DNA of 64,000 nucleotides, from assembly GCF_052324685.1 (NCBI RefSeq), contig NC_135220.1, forward strand, positions 7,895,320 through 7,959,319, read 5' to 3'. This document shows positions 24,518-34,789 of the stretch, in pieces. This DNA comes from Brachyhypopomus gauderio. Taxonomy: Eukaryota; Chordata; Actinopteri; Gymnotiformes; Hypopomidae. Under the pieces are notes generated by a model. It worked only from the letters and a program-made list of their open reading frames with translations. It was not told the DNA's origin and searched no databases. The position numbers and the translations under genes were made by a program. The number at the start of each line of letters is the position of its first letter. Position 1 is the stretch's first letter.

Positions 24518-25419
24518 AGTCAGCTTTAGTCCTAAAAAAGCATTCCTTTAGTCCAAAAATAGCACACCTTTCAATGTCAGAGGGGTGTGAGTCAAAAATT
24601 GATAGAAAGCCTCTAAAGACAGGATGAATTCACTCTATAGCATTTCTTTCAATGTTTTAATTTAATGAAACTCTTCAAGGCACTTCATGCTTCACTCTAG
24701 CAAATCCCAATAGACACTCAAAATAACCTACAAATTCAAGCTTGTGTTGTAAAAAATGTAAGTCCCTTTCAAGAAAGTGAATGAAAATGGTGCTCGACAA
24801 GATGTTTAGAAGTAGACCTGGAAATTTCAAAACTTAAAAGCATGTTTGCCAAGCTGATATGTTCATATGCTTGTACAAAAGATCTGCCAATTCCCTTGAG
24901 CCATGAGGTTGATTTGCTGACAACAGATGGCGTGATGACAAGGGGTAATGTCGAGAGATGTGTTACACTGGCCTATCTTATCAAAGATCTCTTGCTGAAT
25001 CTTCTCCAGGACCTCCAGACTTCTCCTACATATTTGGCCAAAAGAGGTGACGCGGAACAACGTGTGGATTTTTCAAATGTCACTGGATGTCAAAGATTGG
25101 GTGAAAGGGAAACTGAAATCCAGAAAGATTGAAAATACAAAAGATCTGCTAAGTCCCCTGCTCAGTGGGTGAAAGGGAAACTGAAATTCATAATGATTGA
25201 AATGACAAAAGATCTGCTAATTCCCTTCAGCTATGGTCGTGTTTGCACAAAGCAGTACAGAAACAAAATTGAGTTGAAGCATTGTACTGACTTTTCATTT
25301 TTCTGTCTCTCAGGTGTCTGACTAGAATAGACTGTACTGAGAACAGAGCCCTCTGATATATTCCAGAAGTATAGGTTGCGTTCATCGTGGGTACTGGACA
25401 TCCGCAAGCTTTAGCAAGA

Positions 25420-25492
25420 GCCCCAGTGGCCTAATGGATAAGGCACTGGCCTCCTAAGCCAGGGATTGTAGGTTCGAGTCCCATCTGGGGTG
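25420..25492 (+). tRNA. tRNA-Arg(CCT) copy 24
   Basis: GTAGG T-stem mismatch as in copy 8. The spacer that follows is the first to show many private changes, marking the array edge. Confidence 0.85.
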
Positions 25493-25499
25493 CTGGGAA

Positions 25500-25571
25500 A
25501 GCAGAGTGGCGCAGTGGAAGCGTGCTGGGCCCATAACCCAGAGGTCGATGGATCGAAACCATCCTCTGCTA
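25500..25571 (+). tRNA. tRNA-iMet(CAT) copy 24
   Basis: D-loop C to T as in copy 8. Last complete iMet gene of the array. Confidence 0.94.
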
Positions 25572-26393
25572 AGTCAGCTTTAGTCCTAAAAAAGCATTCC
25601 TTTAGTCCAAAAATAGCACACCTTTCAATGTCAGAGGGGTGTGAGTCAAAAATTGATAGAAAGCCTCTAAAGACAGGGTGAATTCATTCTATAGCATTTC
25701 TTTCAATGATTTAATTTAATGAAACTCTTCAAGGCACTTCATGCTTCACTCTAGCAAATCCCAATAGACACTCAAAATAACCTACAAATTCAAGCTTGTG
25801 TTGTAAATAATTTAAGTCCCTTTCAAGAAAGTGAATGAAAATGGTGCTCGACAAGATGTTTAGAAGTAGACCTGGAAATTTCAAAACTTAAAAAACTGAT
25901 ATGTTCATATGCTTGTACAAAAGATCTGCTAATTCCCTTGAGCCATGAGGTTGATTTGCTGACAACAGATGGTGTGATGACAAGGGGTAATATCGAGAGA
26001 TGTGTTACACTGGCCTATCTTATCAAAGATCTCTTGCTGAATCTTCTCCAGGACCTCCAGACTTCTCCTACATATTTGGCCAAAAGAGGTGACGCGGAAC
26101 AACGTGTGGATTTTTCAAATGTCACTGGATGTCAAAGATTGGGTGAAAGGGAAACTGAAATCCAGAAAGATTGAAATGACAAAAGATCTGCTAATTCCCT
26201 TCAGCTATGGTCGTGTTTGCACAAAGCAGTACAGAAACAAAATTGAGTTGAAGCATTGTACTGACTTTTCATTTTTCTGTCTCTCAGATGTCTGACTAGA
26301 ATAGACTGTACTGAGAACAGAGCCCTCTGATATATTCCAGAAGTATAGGTTGCGTTCATCGTGGGTACTGGACATCCGCAAGCTTTACGACGA

Positions 26394-26466
26394 GCCCCAG
26401 TGGCCTAATGGATAAGTCACTGGCCTTCTAAGACAGGCATTGTGGGTTCGAGTCCCATCTGGGGTG
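26394..26466 (+). pseudogene. tRNA-Arg pseudogene at array edge (anticodon TCT)
   Basis: Decayed terminal copy. The anticodon loop reads CTTCTAA, so CCT has become TCT (still an arginine anticodon). The anticodon stem has a new G:A mismatch (CTGGC/GACAG), and the D-stem GGCAC is GTCAC. Both changes argue against normal folding. The A and B boxes are still recognisable. Confidence 0.85.
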
Positions 26467-26473
26467 CTGGAAA

Positions 26474-26542
26474 AGCAGAGTGGCGCAGCGGAAGCGTGCT
26501 GGGCCCATAACCCAGAGGTTGATGAATCGAAACCATCCTCTC
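26474..26542 (+). pseudogene. tRNA-iMet pseudogene, 3' truncated
   Basis: Matches iMet as far as CCATCCTCT. It then jumps directly into the spacer (CTAGCAAATCCC), about 220 bp further on in normal units, with CTCT at the junction as microhomology. The 3' acceptor strand is therefore lost. It also carries changes in the T arm (GTTGATGAATCG). Confidence 0.9.
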
Positions 26543-26707
26543 TAGCAAATCCCAATAGACACTCAAAATAACCTACAAATTCAAGCTTGTGTTGTAAAAA
26601 AATTAAGTCCCTTTCAAGAAAGTGAATGAAAATGGTACTCGACAAGATGTTTAGAAGTAGACCTGGAAATTTCAAAACTTAAAAGCATGTTTGCCAAGCT
26701 TTTAAGC

Positions 26708-26848
26708 CGTGCTTATGAATTGGGCTTGATACATGCTGTATGAGATCAAAAGAGTTAAGCATCCTCATGAATTCTGAAGTGATTGGATTTGTGGATATAT
26801 CCATGTGAATATTAAAATCCCCAGCAATTAAAACATAATTAAAATCCT
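26708..26848 (-). mobile_element. LINE endonuclease fragment (L2/CR1-like)
   Basis: The minus strand reads without a stop for 47 codons. It contains LIAGDFNIHMD, the GDFN motif of apurinic-type endonucleases in non-LTR retrotransposons, and ends in HVSSPIHKHG, which corresponds to the region before the TLDLV motif. Both ends are cut off: the tRNA array lies to the left and another LINE's tail to the right. Confidence 0.75.
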
Positions 26849-27074
26849 AGAAAGCATTTCTGCAAATCTCAACGTCTGGGGGCCCCGAGCCCCACACCTT
26901 ACAAGGGGAATATTAACTTAAGGCTTGATTAAATAGGAAAGTCTTAAGTCTATATTTAAAGATTGGAACTGTATCAGAATCTCAGATAGGAGCTGGAAGG
27001 CTATTCCATAATTGAGGGGCTTTAAGGGAGAAAGCTCTGCCTTCGGCTATAGTCTTACAAATTTTTGGAACTAG

Positions 27075-28617
27075 TGGCGCATTTCCACTAGGGCCTGCTT
27101 GGCGCGGTACGGTTCGATACAGATCGATTCGCAACGGAACGGTACGGTCGCGTTGTGTTTCCATTACAATGGTAGACCACCACAATGTGGGTGGAGTCGT
27201 TGTTGGCGCGCGGGTTGTAGTGTCGTGACATCATTTGTATGCGACCACAACACCGGTCGATGCCCCTTAACACATACCATTATTGTATATTATTTATCTT
27301 TATCTTCATTAATGTATGTGGTTGCTCTAATTATTGATAATAATTTGGTATTACTCAAACAGGCTGAACACACCCTGCATAAAAAGCATCAGTCATACAA
27401 TCAAATGAAATCAAACTTTATTATGAAATATAGATATTTAAAGTACAAAATATGTAAATAATATAGTTATAGTTTAAAAAAGTGCAAAAAGCAAATTACC
27501 TAAAAATAACGTATAGCTTTATATGAAATAAATATTTATAGTACTACAAGCAACATTTTGTGTGCTTTTACTGGCGTCTGTCTCGCATGGTGTTCACAAG
27601 TTCGCCAAGCACCCCGAGGAAAGCCCGGTTGAAGGAAACATTTTCCGCCAACTTCACTCGCCTCGTCAGTGGAAGGGGAATCTTGAACGTAAAAAATAAC
27701 AAATATTAAACACAAGCATTCCCGTGAAAGCAACAACAATATAGCGTAACTGCACAAAATGTGTAGCACGTCATCGCTGCTCATGCTTTGTTTATGGCTA
27801 CAGCTAACTAGCAACTAGCAAGGCTAAGAGCTAGCTATTGTACAGTAGTGACTGTGGTGGTAACATTAACTACAAACACAGCTCTAAATTCCTGCGTTTA
27901 CAATAGATGCATTCATATTACGTTCATATTACATCTTTTACGAGCCTAGTAAAACTGAAATCACAATACACTCACCATTCTCCGTGGCCTCCAGCACCGA
28001 CATTGTCGTGTCCAGCACGTTCTCTCTTCCATTACTGGCTGGCCGGTGACCGTATATGACATCCATTTGCTGGAACCATTTCCAGTCTTTGCGGTTTGCT
28101 CCGCTGCGTCCGTTATGGTCCTTCACCGCCCGGTAATCGCTTTTAAGCTTTTTTAGCTTGGACCGACCGGCACTGCTGAACGGACCGCTGGTAGCCATGA
28201 GTGGCCATTAGCGCAGAAACCTCGCTAAAAACCTTTACATTTCTAGTGTCACCGTCCAGTTCGCCCAGGATTTTTTGATCGCTGATTATTAACAGAAAGG
28301 TTTGTACCTCGGCGTTTGACCAGGGAACAGACTTCGCTCCTTGGGTTTTAAAAATGGCTGAGGAGTCCATAGCATAGCGGAGGAGTCGCTCTCCTGTGAC
28401 GCAACCTGTGACGACACTCCCTGGCCAATCAGTGTCATGCTGTTCCTCCACGTCACAGAACTGTACCGCTTCGGAACGGTTAGAACCTCGAGCGAGTAGG
28501 TACGAAAATAGTACCCAAAGGGACCGGCTAACTGGGACCTGGTACTAATGGAAACACTCACAAACCGTCGCGAAACGAACCGTACCGCGCCAAGCAGGCC
28601 CTAGTGGAAATGGGCCA
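27075..28617 (-). mobile_element. PIF/Harbinger transposon, no transposase left
   Basis: The ends are inverted repeats of about 40 bp: CATTTCCACTAGGGCCTGCT, followed by a TTGGCGCGGTACGG block, in opposite orientation. A 3-bp duplication TAG flanks the element (27,072-27,074 and 28,618-28,620). Joining the flanks at TAG restores the LINE reading frame (LLVPKICKT), which confirms the boundaries. The inside holds a Myb/SANT-like gene on the minus strand but nothing like the DDE transposase, so this copy depended on another. The PIF/Harbinger assignment rests on the 3-bp duplication and the Myb gene type. Confidence 0.8.
27568..28370 (-). pseudogene. Harbinger Myb/SANT-like DNA-binding protein, broken
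   Basis: The minus strand starts at MDSSAIFKTQGAKSVPW (28,370). It encodes WSNAEVQTFLLIISDQKI, TRNVKVFSEVSALMATHGYQ and KLKKLKSDYRAVKDHN, then SGANRKDWKWFQQMDVIYGH and LDTTMSVLEATEN. This is the helix-turn-helix plus conserved tail typical of the accessory Myb-like protein of Harbinger elements, which in that family helps the transposase enter the nucleus and bind DNA. One single-base frame break lies near 28,170, between QQCRS and SKLKK. A good donor (GTGAGT, 27,975) and an acceptor ending TTCAAG (27,682) suggest a second exon at 27,568-27,681. Confidence 0.75.
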
Positions 28618-29102
28618 TAGGAGAAATCCAGCAATTTGTATTACAACCCATCTCGCAAAGGGCAAGATGGGTTGTAGTAAGCAATGAGTTCACTCACATA
28701 TTGTGGGGCAAGACCATTTAACGCCTTATAGGTTAACAGAATAATTTAAATAAAAAAATATAATAAAATAAAATAAATTCAATTCGATATTTAATTTGAA
28801 GCCAGTGTAATGCTGAGAGTGGAAATAATATGATCTAATTTTCTAGCCTTAGTTAGGACTCTAGCTGCAGCATTTTTTACAAGTTGTAGCTTCTTTATGG
28901 ACTGTTTAAAGCATCCAATTAGAAGACTATTACTGTAGTCCAATCTTGATGAGACAAAAGCATGGACCAGCTTCTCTGCATCAGCTAATGAAAGTAAGTG
29001 TCTCAGCTTGGCGATATTATGTATATAAGCAAAGGTTCTACATTGCTATGCAGTAATTCTTTAAGTAGATGGGTTGGTACGGCATCTAGTATGCATCAAG
29101 TC

Positions 29103-29327
29103 AAATCAAATCAAATTTATTTGTATAGTGCTTTTCACAACACATGTCACAAAGCAGCTGTGCAATCTTTACAGGATTTATAAGATTAACAATCTTATGT
29201 GTCCAAATCCCTAATGAGCAATCCAAAGGGCACAGTGGCAAGGAAAAACTCCCTATGATGGAGGGTAATAGGAAAAAACCTCGGGAAGACCAAGTCTCAA
29301 AAGGGAACGCATGTGGAGGGCTTAGCA
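29103..29327 (-). mobile_element. LINE 3' tail fragment with TTTGA repeats
   Basis: On the minus strand this ends GCACTATACAAATAAATTTG followed by repeats of ATTTG, the usual 3' terminus of fish L2/CR1-group LINEs. It also holds the widespread block AAGGAAAAACTCCCTATGAT (plus strand, about 29,240). It sits where the RT core of the surrounding LINE should be. Confidence 0.6.
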
Positions 29328-31150
29328 GATTCCATCAATGAAATAAGCTCCTCATGACCAATTGGGGAGAAGGACTCTAACAGGGCATCAGAGCTGACCA
29401 GACAACTGTCAAGGTACATTGGCATGTTAACAGGCTCTGAGATAGCACAACAAATTTTTTCCCTAATTTTACCAATCTTATCATTAAAGAATTTCATAAA
29501 ATTGCTACTGCTACATTCTAGTGTAATTAGTGAATTGATTTGTTCATGGCTCCTCATAAGGCTGGAAACAGTTTTAAATAGGAGTCCTGAATTGTTTTAA
29601 TGTTTTTCTATTAAAGCTGATAAGTATGAGGATTTTGCCATTTGGAGGGCATGCTTATATTCAATAAGGCTGCTTTTCCATGATAGTCTATACACTTTTA
29701 ACTTTGAATTTCACCATTTACACTCCAGGATCTGCATGGCTCGTTTGAGACTACGCATGTGCTCGTTGTACCATGGCGCTATTTTTCTCTCAGTGGCTCT
29801 CCTAATGGCGCAACCTTGTCTAAAGCTGTATGAAGAGAAGTGTCAACATGCTCGGCAAAGCACTCTAGTCCTTCCAGAGCTACAGGTGGATCAATGTTTG
29901 TCATACTCTGTAAAATATCAGTGAGAGTGGCTATGGTACTGGGTGTTATAGTTAGTTTAATTTGGTAGCAGTGCGGCCGATGAATACCGTCAGTCAAATA
30001 CAACTTGTACATTATGAGGCTGTGGTCAGAAATGGCCTCACTCTGAGGAAGAATTGCTAAACTGCATATGTTACTACCAAATGATAAGACCAAGTCTAAA
30101 GTATGACTATTATGCGTAGGACCCACCATGTTCTGAGTGATACCCATTGAATCAAGAATTGCTTTGAAATTAAAAATTTCAAGAAATTGAAATTGAAATT
30201 TTATGCTAAAAGAGTCACATAGGTTTTCAAAATAGATGTTAAAATCACCAACTATAATCACCTTATCGGCTGATGGCACTACATGAGACAGAAAGTCTGA
30301 AAACTCCTGCAAGAACTCAGAGTATGAATAGTAATTAACATAAACAACTGTGACACTTTGTTGGTTGTTAAATTTGATACATTTGATACAGTGAGGATAA
30401 GATGTTCAAAAGAATTAAACTTGAAGCCAAATTTTTGAGAAATGCCTATATCAGAGTCATATATTGTGGAGACACCACCTCCTTGACCATTTGGATGGGG
30501 GTTATGAACATATCTATATCCAGAAGGAGAAGCTTCGTTTACGGCCATTCAATTGTCTGCCCGGTTCCAGGTTTCTGTCAAGCAAAGCATGCATAGATTA
30601 TGATCTGTATTCATTTCATTAACAAACAATGCTTTAGATGACTGGGATCTAGTTTCATCAGTCATAGTTACAGTCCTAGTTTCAGATTTAAACTACTCTC
30701 TGAGGGAGCGTAATTGAATTGAAAATTGATCAAATTTTGTCTACTAACTGCGAGAATAATTTTTTGGTACTCGAGGAACAGACACAGTTTTAATCTGGTG
30801 TGACCTAGGTGACGTCTCTTTGCAGCTCGCAGACAGTCGGTTTAGCCTGTGTGTCTACTGCCTAGCCTTGGCTCTGCTTTGTCCATCCCCATGAGTGATT
30901 TCCCACATAGTGAAGAAGAGGGTTGAGAAAAGAGGTAGAAAAGATGTGGAAAGTACCTCCCAGACTTCTAGTAGAGGTCCCAAGTTTAATGGAAAAAGAC
31001 TACTTGGAAGAGAGAGCAGCAGGATTATATATGGAATTATAAGACTCTGCTTGTATTCTTTAAAAATAACCTGCATCTATAATACTGTGTCACAAGAAGG
31101 AGTGGGGAAGAGTTGAATTTGGAACTCTTTCCTCAATCCAAAGCTACACC

Positions 31151-32130
31151 TGTCAGTCATGTCTTTTGTTTTGTTCTCTGTGTATTTGGGTGTCTTTTAT
31201 TTTGAAATTCCTAGTTGTCTTTGTCTTCACACCCCTGCCTTGTTCTCCGCCCCTCTTTATTGCTTTCTGGTGTGTCTTGTTGGGTTCCTTGTTTGGTTAG
31301 TGTATTTAAGTCCTGTGTTTGGTCTCTTGTGTGGTTGGTTATTGTAAGTACTGGTTTTGTTTATGATGTTTGTATTCTTGCTCCTTCTATGTATTTAAAA
31401 GTGTGTTTTTACATGGAAATATTATTATTTGAGTGATGTGATGTTGAACACGTCAAAATAAATACTTAAAATAAATGCTTGTCGAACTGGGAGTACAAGA
31501 GTGCTTATGGAACTGAAAGACAGGAAACTGGAACAGATGGAACAAATATAAATTACTGATTTTTATTTTTTTTAAAGAAGCTTTTTAACAGTGTTGGGGT
31601 TGAGTCAATTCCTTTTCTTAGACACCTTAGAAGCCTACCTAGCTTACAACTAGCTTAACAACACGATAGGAGGGTTAAAGTCTATAATAATAAGAATAAT
31701 AAATAGCTGATCTAATCTATTTTATAACAGAACTTTAATCACTAACTCTAACTAATTAACCAATGCACACCTCTCAAAACACCAAACGCCAACTCAAAAC
31801 CTACAAAGGGCCGCAAGGCTCAAACCCCCTTTATGTGATTGTGACACTCAAAATGAAACGATGACGTGACCCACTGAATCCGAGGCCTTGTTTGTCATCA
31901 GTCACGTGATTTTTATGGTAATGACACACGCCTCGAACCGGGGCTTCATCTGGCACGCTCCTTTTTGCTCGATACAGGCTCCGAGGCATCGCTTCAATTG
32001 TTACATCACTATATTTAATGTTAGCTTCATGTCACCTCTGTTCTTTGTGTTAAGTTCTGTCATTTTTGTGTTAGTTATTTTATTAAATCATCTGTATCTG
32101 CATCCCACTTGCTTAGCCCTCACTGTTACA
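31151..32130. mobile_element. Probable solo LTR, about 980 bp
   Basis: The sequence begins TGTCAGTCATG, ends CACTGTTACA, and is flanked on both sides by the 5-bp duplication ACACC (31,146-31,150 and 32,131-32,135). That is the pattern left when an LTR retrotransposon recombines between its LTRs. A possible AATAAA lies inside. The family is not identified, and the interior could itself be composite. Confidence 0.55.
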
Positions 32131-32135
32131 ACACC

Positions 32136-33459
32136 TTCTATGACCGATAGATGACAATAAGATTGCTTGATCTTTACCTGGTACTGAGAAAGTTTTACCC
32201 GGTGACTGAGAAAGGTTGCAAAAGCTAATGCTTACACCCTGACACTGTTTCATTGATTCCCAGCCATGTGGGAAAGAGCAAGAAATATAAGACAAGACTA
32301 TGTGCATTTTAAAGCCCGAAGAAAGGGAGAGGGTCTTAAGTAAACGAAACAAAATGAGCTGTTCCTTCCTGAAAGCTTGGAGAACACAATAGGCAGAGGA
32401 ACATTTATTGCACCTGTGGAGAAGAAAACAGGCACAGGAGAAATTCTGGCCATCTCAGGAAATGAGCAAGATACTCCAAATACTAATCAGCACAAGATGG
32501 AAAACAGGAGTGAAGAATATAAATCTTCCTTTCTCCTTCCCTGTCTGTCTCTCTCTCCCTCTCTTTTTCTCTCCCACTCCCTCCCTCTTATCTCTGTCCC
32601 TCTCTGGAAGTTGGAAATTATATACTGAACAAGAGTATGTTATGTTTCTTAATGAACACTCAAATGCCCGTCACTCCTGTTCTTACAGAGCTTCAGATAA
32701 TTATTCCCCTGAACTTTTTCAGGGACTGATTACAGAGTGAGAGTTGGGACGGTGGTGAGTCTGGTGGGCGGGTAAAGAGGGGGACAGTGTATGTTAATCA
32801 AACATCTGGATTATATTACGTAAATGTGCCAAGCACTCAAATTATACTGAAAGCTCAGGAGGACAGGAGGCCCATGCAGGCCATAAGAGTCAGATGGGCA
32901 GTGAGTGGCTTGTACTGTCTGGGAGGTCTGGTCTTGCTGTAATGCTGCCGCATTGCTCGGCGTGGAGATTTAGCACATTCCCAAGAGTTGCACATGTGGA
33001 TCCCAGCGGTGGCAAAATCCTTAGAAGCATCCACCCTGCTTAAAACCCTTTAACCCATTGCTCCAACCCCCACCCTCACCCTTTAGTCTGTTGCCTCCTG
33101 TCTCCGTTTCTTCCATCTTCCTCTCCATGGTTCTCCCCGGCCATAACAGTCTTTAATGTTTCAGGGCTGGCCATACAGGGTGTGCCATGTGCTGTGGGTA
33201 TAGTGGTGGCAGGTCAGGAATACCAAACGTGTGAAGTAATCACTGTACAGGGTTGCAGTACATTCTGCTTTTGACTGTGTTGTGGGCCGAGTACACAGTG
33301 CCTGTCTCTGAGAGAGCGGGCTCAGTCAAGTCAAATGCCAAAGGGCTCTGTTAACTGAGATGCCAATCCCTAACCCTAACCGTTTAACTGAGACCCACAC
33401 TTGTGAACTGCAAAAACCTTGAACCCTCCTGATTTTTCAAAACAGAACTCATAACTGTT
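32136..33459. other. No gene seen
   Basis: Contains a C/T-rich stretch near 32,540-32,600 and ordinary unique-looking sequence. I see no exon-like frame, tRNA or element ends. Confidence 0.5.
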
Positions 33460-33556
33460 ACTATACCAGTCTGATGAAAACAGAAATCACACTGTCATTA
33501 TACCAGTTTGATGAAAACAGAAGTCATAGTGTCATTATACCAGTCTGATGAAAACG
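33460..33556. repeat. Short minisatellite, 37-bp unit, about 2.6 copies
   Basis: ATACCAGTCTGATGAAAAC recurs three times at a 37-bp spacing with few changes. Confidence 0.8.
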
Positions 33557-34743
33557 TTCGTTTTGGACATTGATTAAAGTTGAATTATTTGGAAGATTAC
33601 CTCCCAGTGACATCAGTTCCAGATTAGGGAACCCATTCAGCCCTTCAGGCCTTCCTTCTGGAGGCTGCATGCACACAGACGCTGCCATGAGGAGGCTGGG
33701 AAGGCTTTACTGGAGCTGCTTTCTGCCCTGTGTAGTTCAGAGTCAGCGAGAGAGGGAGGGAGGAAGAGAATGGGAGAGAGAGAGTATTGAGCGTCCCACA
33801 CAGACCATGGGTTCTGAATGAGCTGCATTGTATTATGAGACAAAACAACAGACCTCTCATTTAATTGTTGTGGGTTTGTATGCTACGATTAACGCATCAG
33901 AAGTTCGCCGAGCTGATCACAGAATACAGATGAAGATCATGAGGTGTCAGATACCTTCATACCCTTGTTCATTTGAGATCAGGTAACACAACCAATATAT
34001 AGTACTATAATATTGCAATTCTGTTTTGACTATGTGGAATCATATTATTTGCACCTAAATATATATGAGATATAAACAGAGCTGTGAGCCTGATCCGAAT
34101 ATGGTAAGTTTTGCATGTTTCTGTGATACATATGTACGGTACATATACATAAAATATATACAGATGTATTATATCACTGTAGATGCAGCCATTGGATTAA
34201 ATTTTGATGTATCACCCGTTGCAAGTGATATTTGTGTGTACATAAAGACTTTTCTCCCTGATTTGATCTTGTGTGCAATGTTGAGAACTGTATCTAATCC
34301 CTTACTATCGTCTCAACACATGACATGTAGAAGAGCGTTAGCAAGAGTATAACCCTGTGTGTTAAAGTCAGATTACACAGGATTAAGGTTTCCACAATGG
34401 TTGCATGAAAGTGTGGATTAAGGGTGGGTAACTGTGAAATAAGAAGGGTGAGGTTTGTCATAGACAGCCCAATGTTCTCTAGGGCAGAAAAGAGTCAAGG
34501 GGATGAAGAAAAACAGAACAGTTGAGGTAGATAGAGAGAGAGAGAGAGGAGAAAGAGCTAGTGCAATAGAGACAGAGAAACAGAATGATCGTGCTACTCA
34601 GAGAAGTGGAGCAGATCAAGGCTGCTATACAGAACAGCAGTACTTGGCATCCAGCAGTCTAAAGGGTGGGACTGGCAAGGAAACTGGTGATGGTAAAGAA
34701 AATTGTCTCCTTTATGTGTGTGCGCGTGGAAGCATGCATGCTT

Positions 34744-34745
<2 letters not shown>

Positions 34746-34787
<42 letters not shown>
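34746..34787. repeat. (GT)n microsatellite
   Basis: 21 uninterrupted GT dinucleotides, followed by imperfect GT/ATGC-rich sequence. A (GA)n-rich tract lies just upstream, near 34,530-34,560. The short frames crossing it are repeat artefacts. Confidence 0.98.

Positions 34788-34789
<2 letters not shown>

Larger units (their letters stand above)
10130..25684 (+). repeat. Higher-order repeat, 7,693-bp period (two copies)
   Basis: Units starting near 11.09, 12.14, 13.19, 14.57, 15.62, 16.67 and 17.73 kb reappear in the same order near 18.78, 19.83, 20.88, 22.26, 23.31, 24.37 and 25.42 kb. Each carries the same private variants, for example the G in the T-stem of the first, the internal spacer duplication after the third, and the CTT variable-loop change of the sixth. 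The shift is constant at 7,693 bp. Identity fades after about 25,684. To the left it continues to about 10.13 kb, where one iMet D-loop base differs. Confidence 0.9.
1..26700 (+). repeat. Tandem array of tRNA-Arg(CCT)/tRNA-iMet units
   Basis: About 25 head-to-tail units of 1,051 bp, or 1,054 bp where a 3-bp insertion is present, follow one another with very high identity. The window opens inside a spacer, so the array continues to the left. Each unit has four parts: tRNA-Arg(CCT), a 7-bp gap, tRNA-iMet, and about 0.9 kb of spacer. The spacer includes a stretch of roughly 0.5 kb that also occurs alone near 44 kb. Shared diagnostic variants recur in the same order, showing that blocks of several units were duplicated together. 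The last unit (about 25.7-26.7 kb) is decayed and the array stops abruptly at LINE sequence. Open frames of 60-96 codons that recur in every unit are by-products of homogenised repeats. Confidence 0.97.
26900..30815 (-). mobile_element. Composite LINE remains (L2/CR1-like), interrupted
   Basis: Reading right to left on the minus strand, the pieces follow LINE order. The endonuclease start (LCLTETW near 30.6 kb) is followed by GGGVSTIYDSDIG, then VIIVGDFNI and HTLDLVLS at 30.3-30.1 kb, and ISDHSLIMYKL. An endonuclease-RT linker lies at 29.3-29.6 kb, and the RT thumb (SRLDYSNSLLIGC, LVKNAAARVLT) at 28.8-29.0 kb. The C-terminal tail (AEGRAFSLKAPQLWNSLP) lies at 26.9-27.07 kb. The RT core is missing. 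A LINE 3' tail fragment sits at 29.10-29.33 kb and a PIF/Harbinger element splits the tail. Several frame breaks and an A/T-rich insertion (28.74-28.78 kb) show it is dead. Confidence 0.8.

Noticed and set aside
1-26700. CRISPR-like or satellite interpretation of the array
   Set aside because: The units are about 1 kb with tRNA genes and no short repeat/spacer alternation; it is a multi-gene tandem repeat.
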